Made by a program: the position numbers and the translations under genes. Positions 63,888 to 64,000 of a DNA stretch of 64,000 nt are shown here, in pieces. Under the pieces are notes generated by a model. That model did not search any database, had not been told where the DNA came from, and saw only the letters and a program-made list of their open reading frames with translations. Each line of letters starts with the position of its first letter. The first letter of the stretch is position 1. The stretch comes from JAWKWA01 sp041397765 (lineage in GTDB: Bacteria; Pseudomonadota; Alphaproteobacteria; Rhizobiales; Hyphomicrobiaceae). Location: positions 90,434 to 154,433 of the forward strand of contig JAWKWA010000011.1 of the NCBI GenBank assembly GCA_041397765.1, written 5' to 3'.

Positions 63888-64000
63888 ATGTGCGCTATAG
63901 GCAACGGGCAACAACGGTTGCTTTCGGAGGTCTTGCGCCGACGTCGTTCCAAGAGCGACGCTCTCGTCCCGCTCGAGGCGACGGCTGATGGCTTCACAGG
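63888..64000 (+). CDS. start of an unidentified gene, cut by window end
   Basis: ATG 63888-63890 is preceded by GCAGGAGAAG, a good ribosome binding site. The first residues read MCAIGNGQQRLLSEVLRRRR and then SKSDALVPLEATADGFTG. No stop occurs before the edge. The 37 residues are not enough to name a family. It continues in the direction of mttB copy B. Confidence 0.45.
   Translation, partial: MCAIGNGQQRLLSEVLRRRRSKSDALVPLEATADGFT

Noticed and set aside
63797..63997. 66-residue minus-strand open frame at the window end
   Set aside because: Arg/Ser-rich without similarity, and it overlaps a plus-strand start at 63888 that has a good RBS.

Overview
The window is high-GC DNA from an alphaproteobacterium, most likely of the order Hyphomicrobiales (Rhizobiales). 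The reasons are the block gpsA-tsaD-hemC-hemD-COG4223-HemY-like with a nearby acs, the TadG-type pilus protein, the ETFB-type lysine methyltransferase, and the richness in ABC transporters and quaternary-amine catabolism. No replication, phage or CRISPR locus was seen.

Layout. (1) 1-5737: a divergent locus with CaiB-type CoA transferase (cut by the window edge), a HAD dehalogenase and a tautomerase on the minus strand, and hydantoinase/oxoprolinase subunits hyuB-hyuA on the plus strand. A perfect palindrome TTTGTATACAAA lies between them. (2) 5931-7284: two START/AHSA1-type genes. (3) 7662-18735: a carnitine/gamma-butyrobetaine type cluster containing NDP-forming acyl-CoA ligase, acyl-CoA dehydrogenase, a polyamine/betaine-type ABC importer, a BKACE cleavage enzyme, a GlxA-type AraC regulator, carnitine-dehydrogenase-like and carnitinyl-CoA dehydratase genes. 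(4) 18936-39300: largely core genome, including tadG, acs, DMT exporter, two DUF1761 genes, methyltransferase, EVE protein, XRE regulator, YARHG protein, YciI, gpsA, tsaD, hemC, hemD, COG4223 and a HemY-like protein. (5) 39359-43276: a Rieske oxygenase, two SDR genes and a GlxA-type regulator, all interrupted by indels or a stop. (6) 43593: tRNA-Thr(CGT) with an abnormal T-loop, followed by an AT-richer acquired-looking segment to about 45 kb. (7) 45495-63601: a methylated-amine locus with two long FAD/GcvT (dimethylglycine-dehydrogenase type) oxidoreductases, a type III PLP decarboxylase, and two related sets of GntR regulator, MttB-like methyltransferase and amidase, plus LysR and a peptide-type binding protein.

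How the genes may work together (inference). The ligase, dehydrogenase and CaiD could turn gamma-butyrobetaine into carnitinyl-CoA. The carnitine dehydrogenase and BKACE would then yield a glycine-betaine moiety. The Rieske oxygenase or the MttB-like proteins, followed by the FAD/GcvT enzymes, could demethylate betaine towards sarcosine with one-carbon units passing to folate. The two GntR paralogues appear to share the operator ATTATCGATAAT. It occurs on both sides of the first gntR, and one near-copy lies next to the second.

Many genes at 13.65, 39.4-43, 43.65, 44.8-45, 50.4-59.4 and 61.4 kb show single-base indels, often in G or C runs, while protein similarity continues in the next frame. 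This is either local sequence error or recent decay of one copy of a duplicated module. The sequence alone cannot decide.
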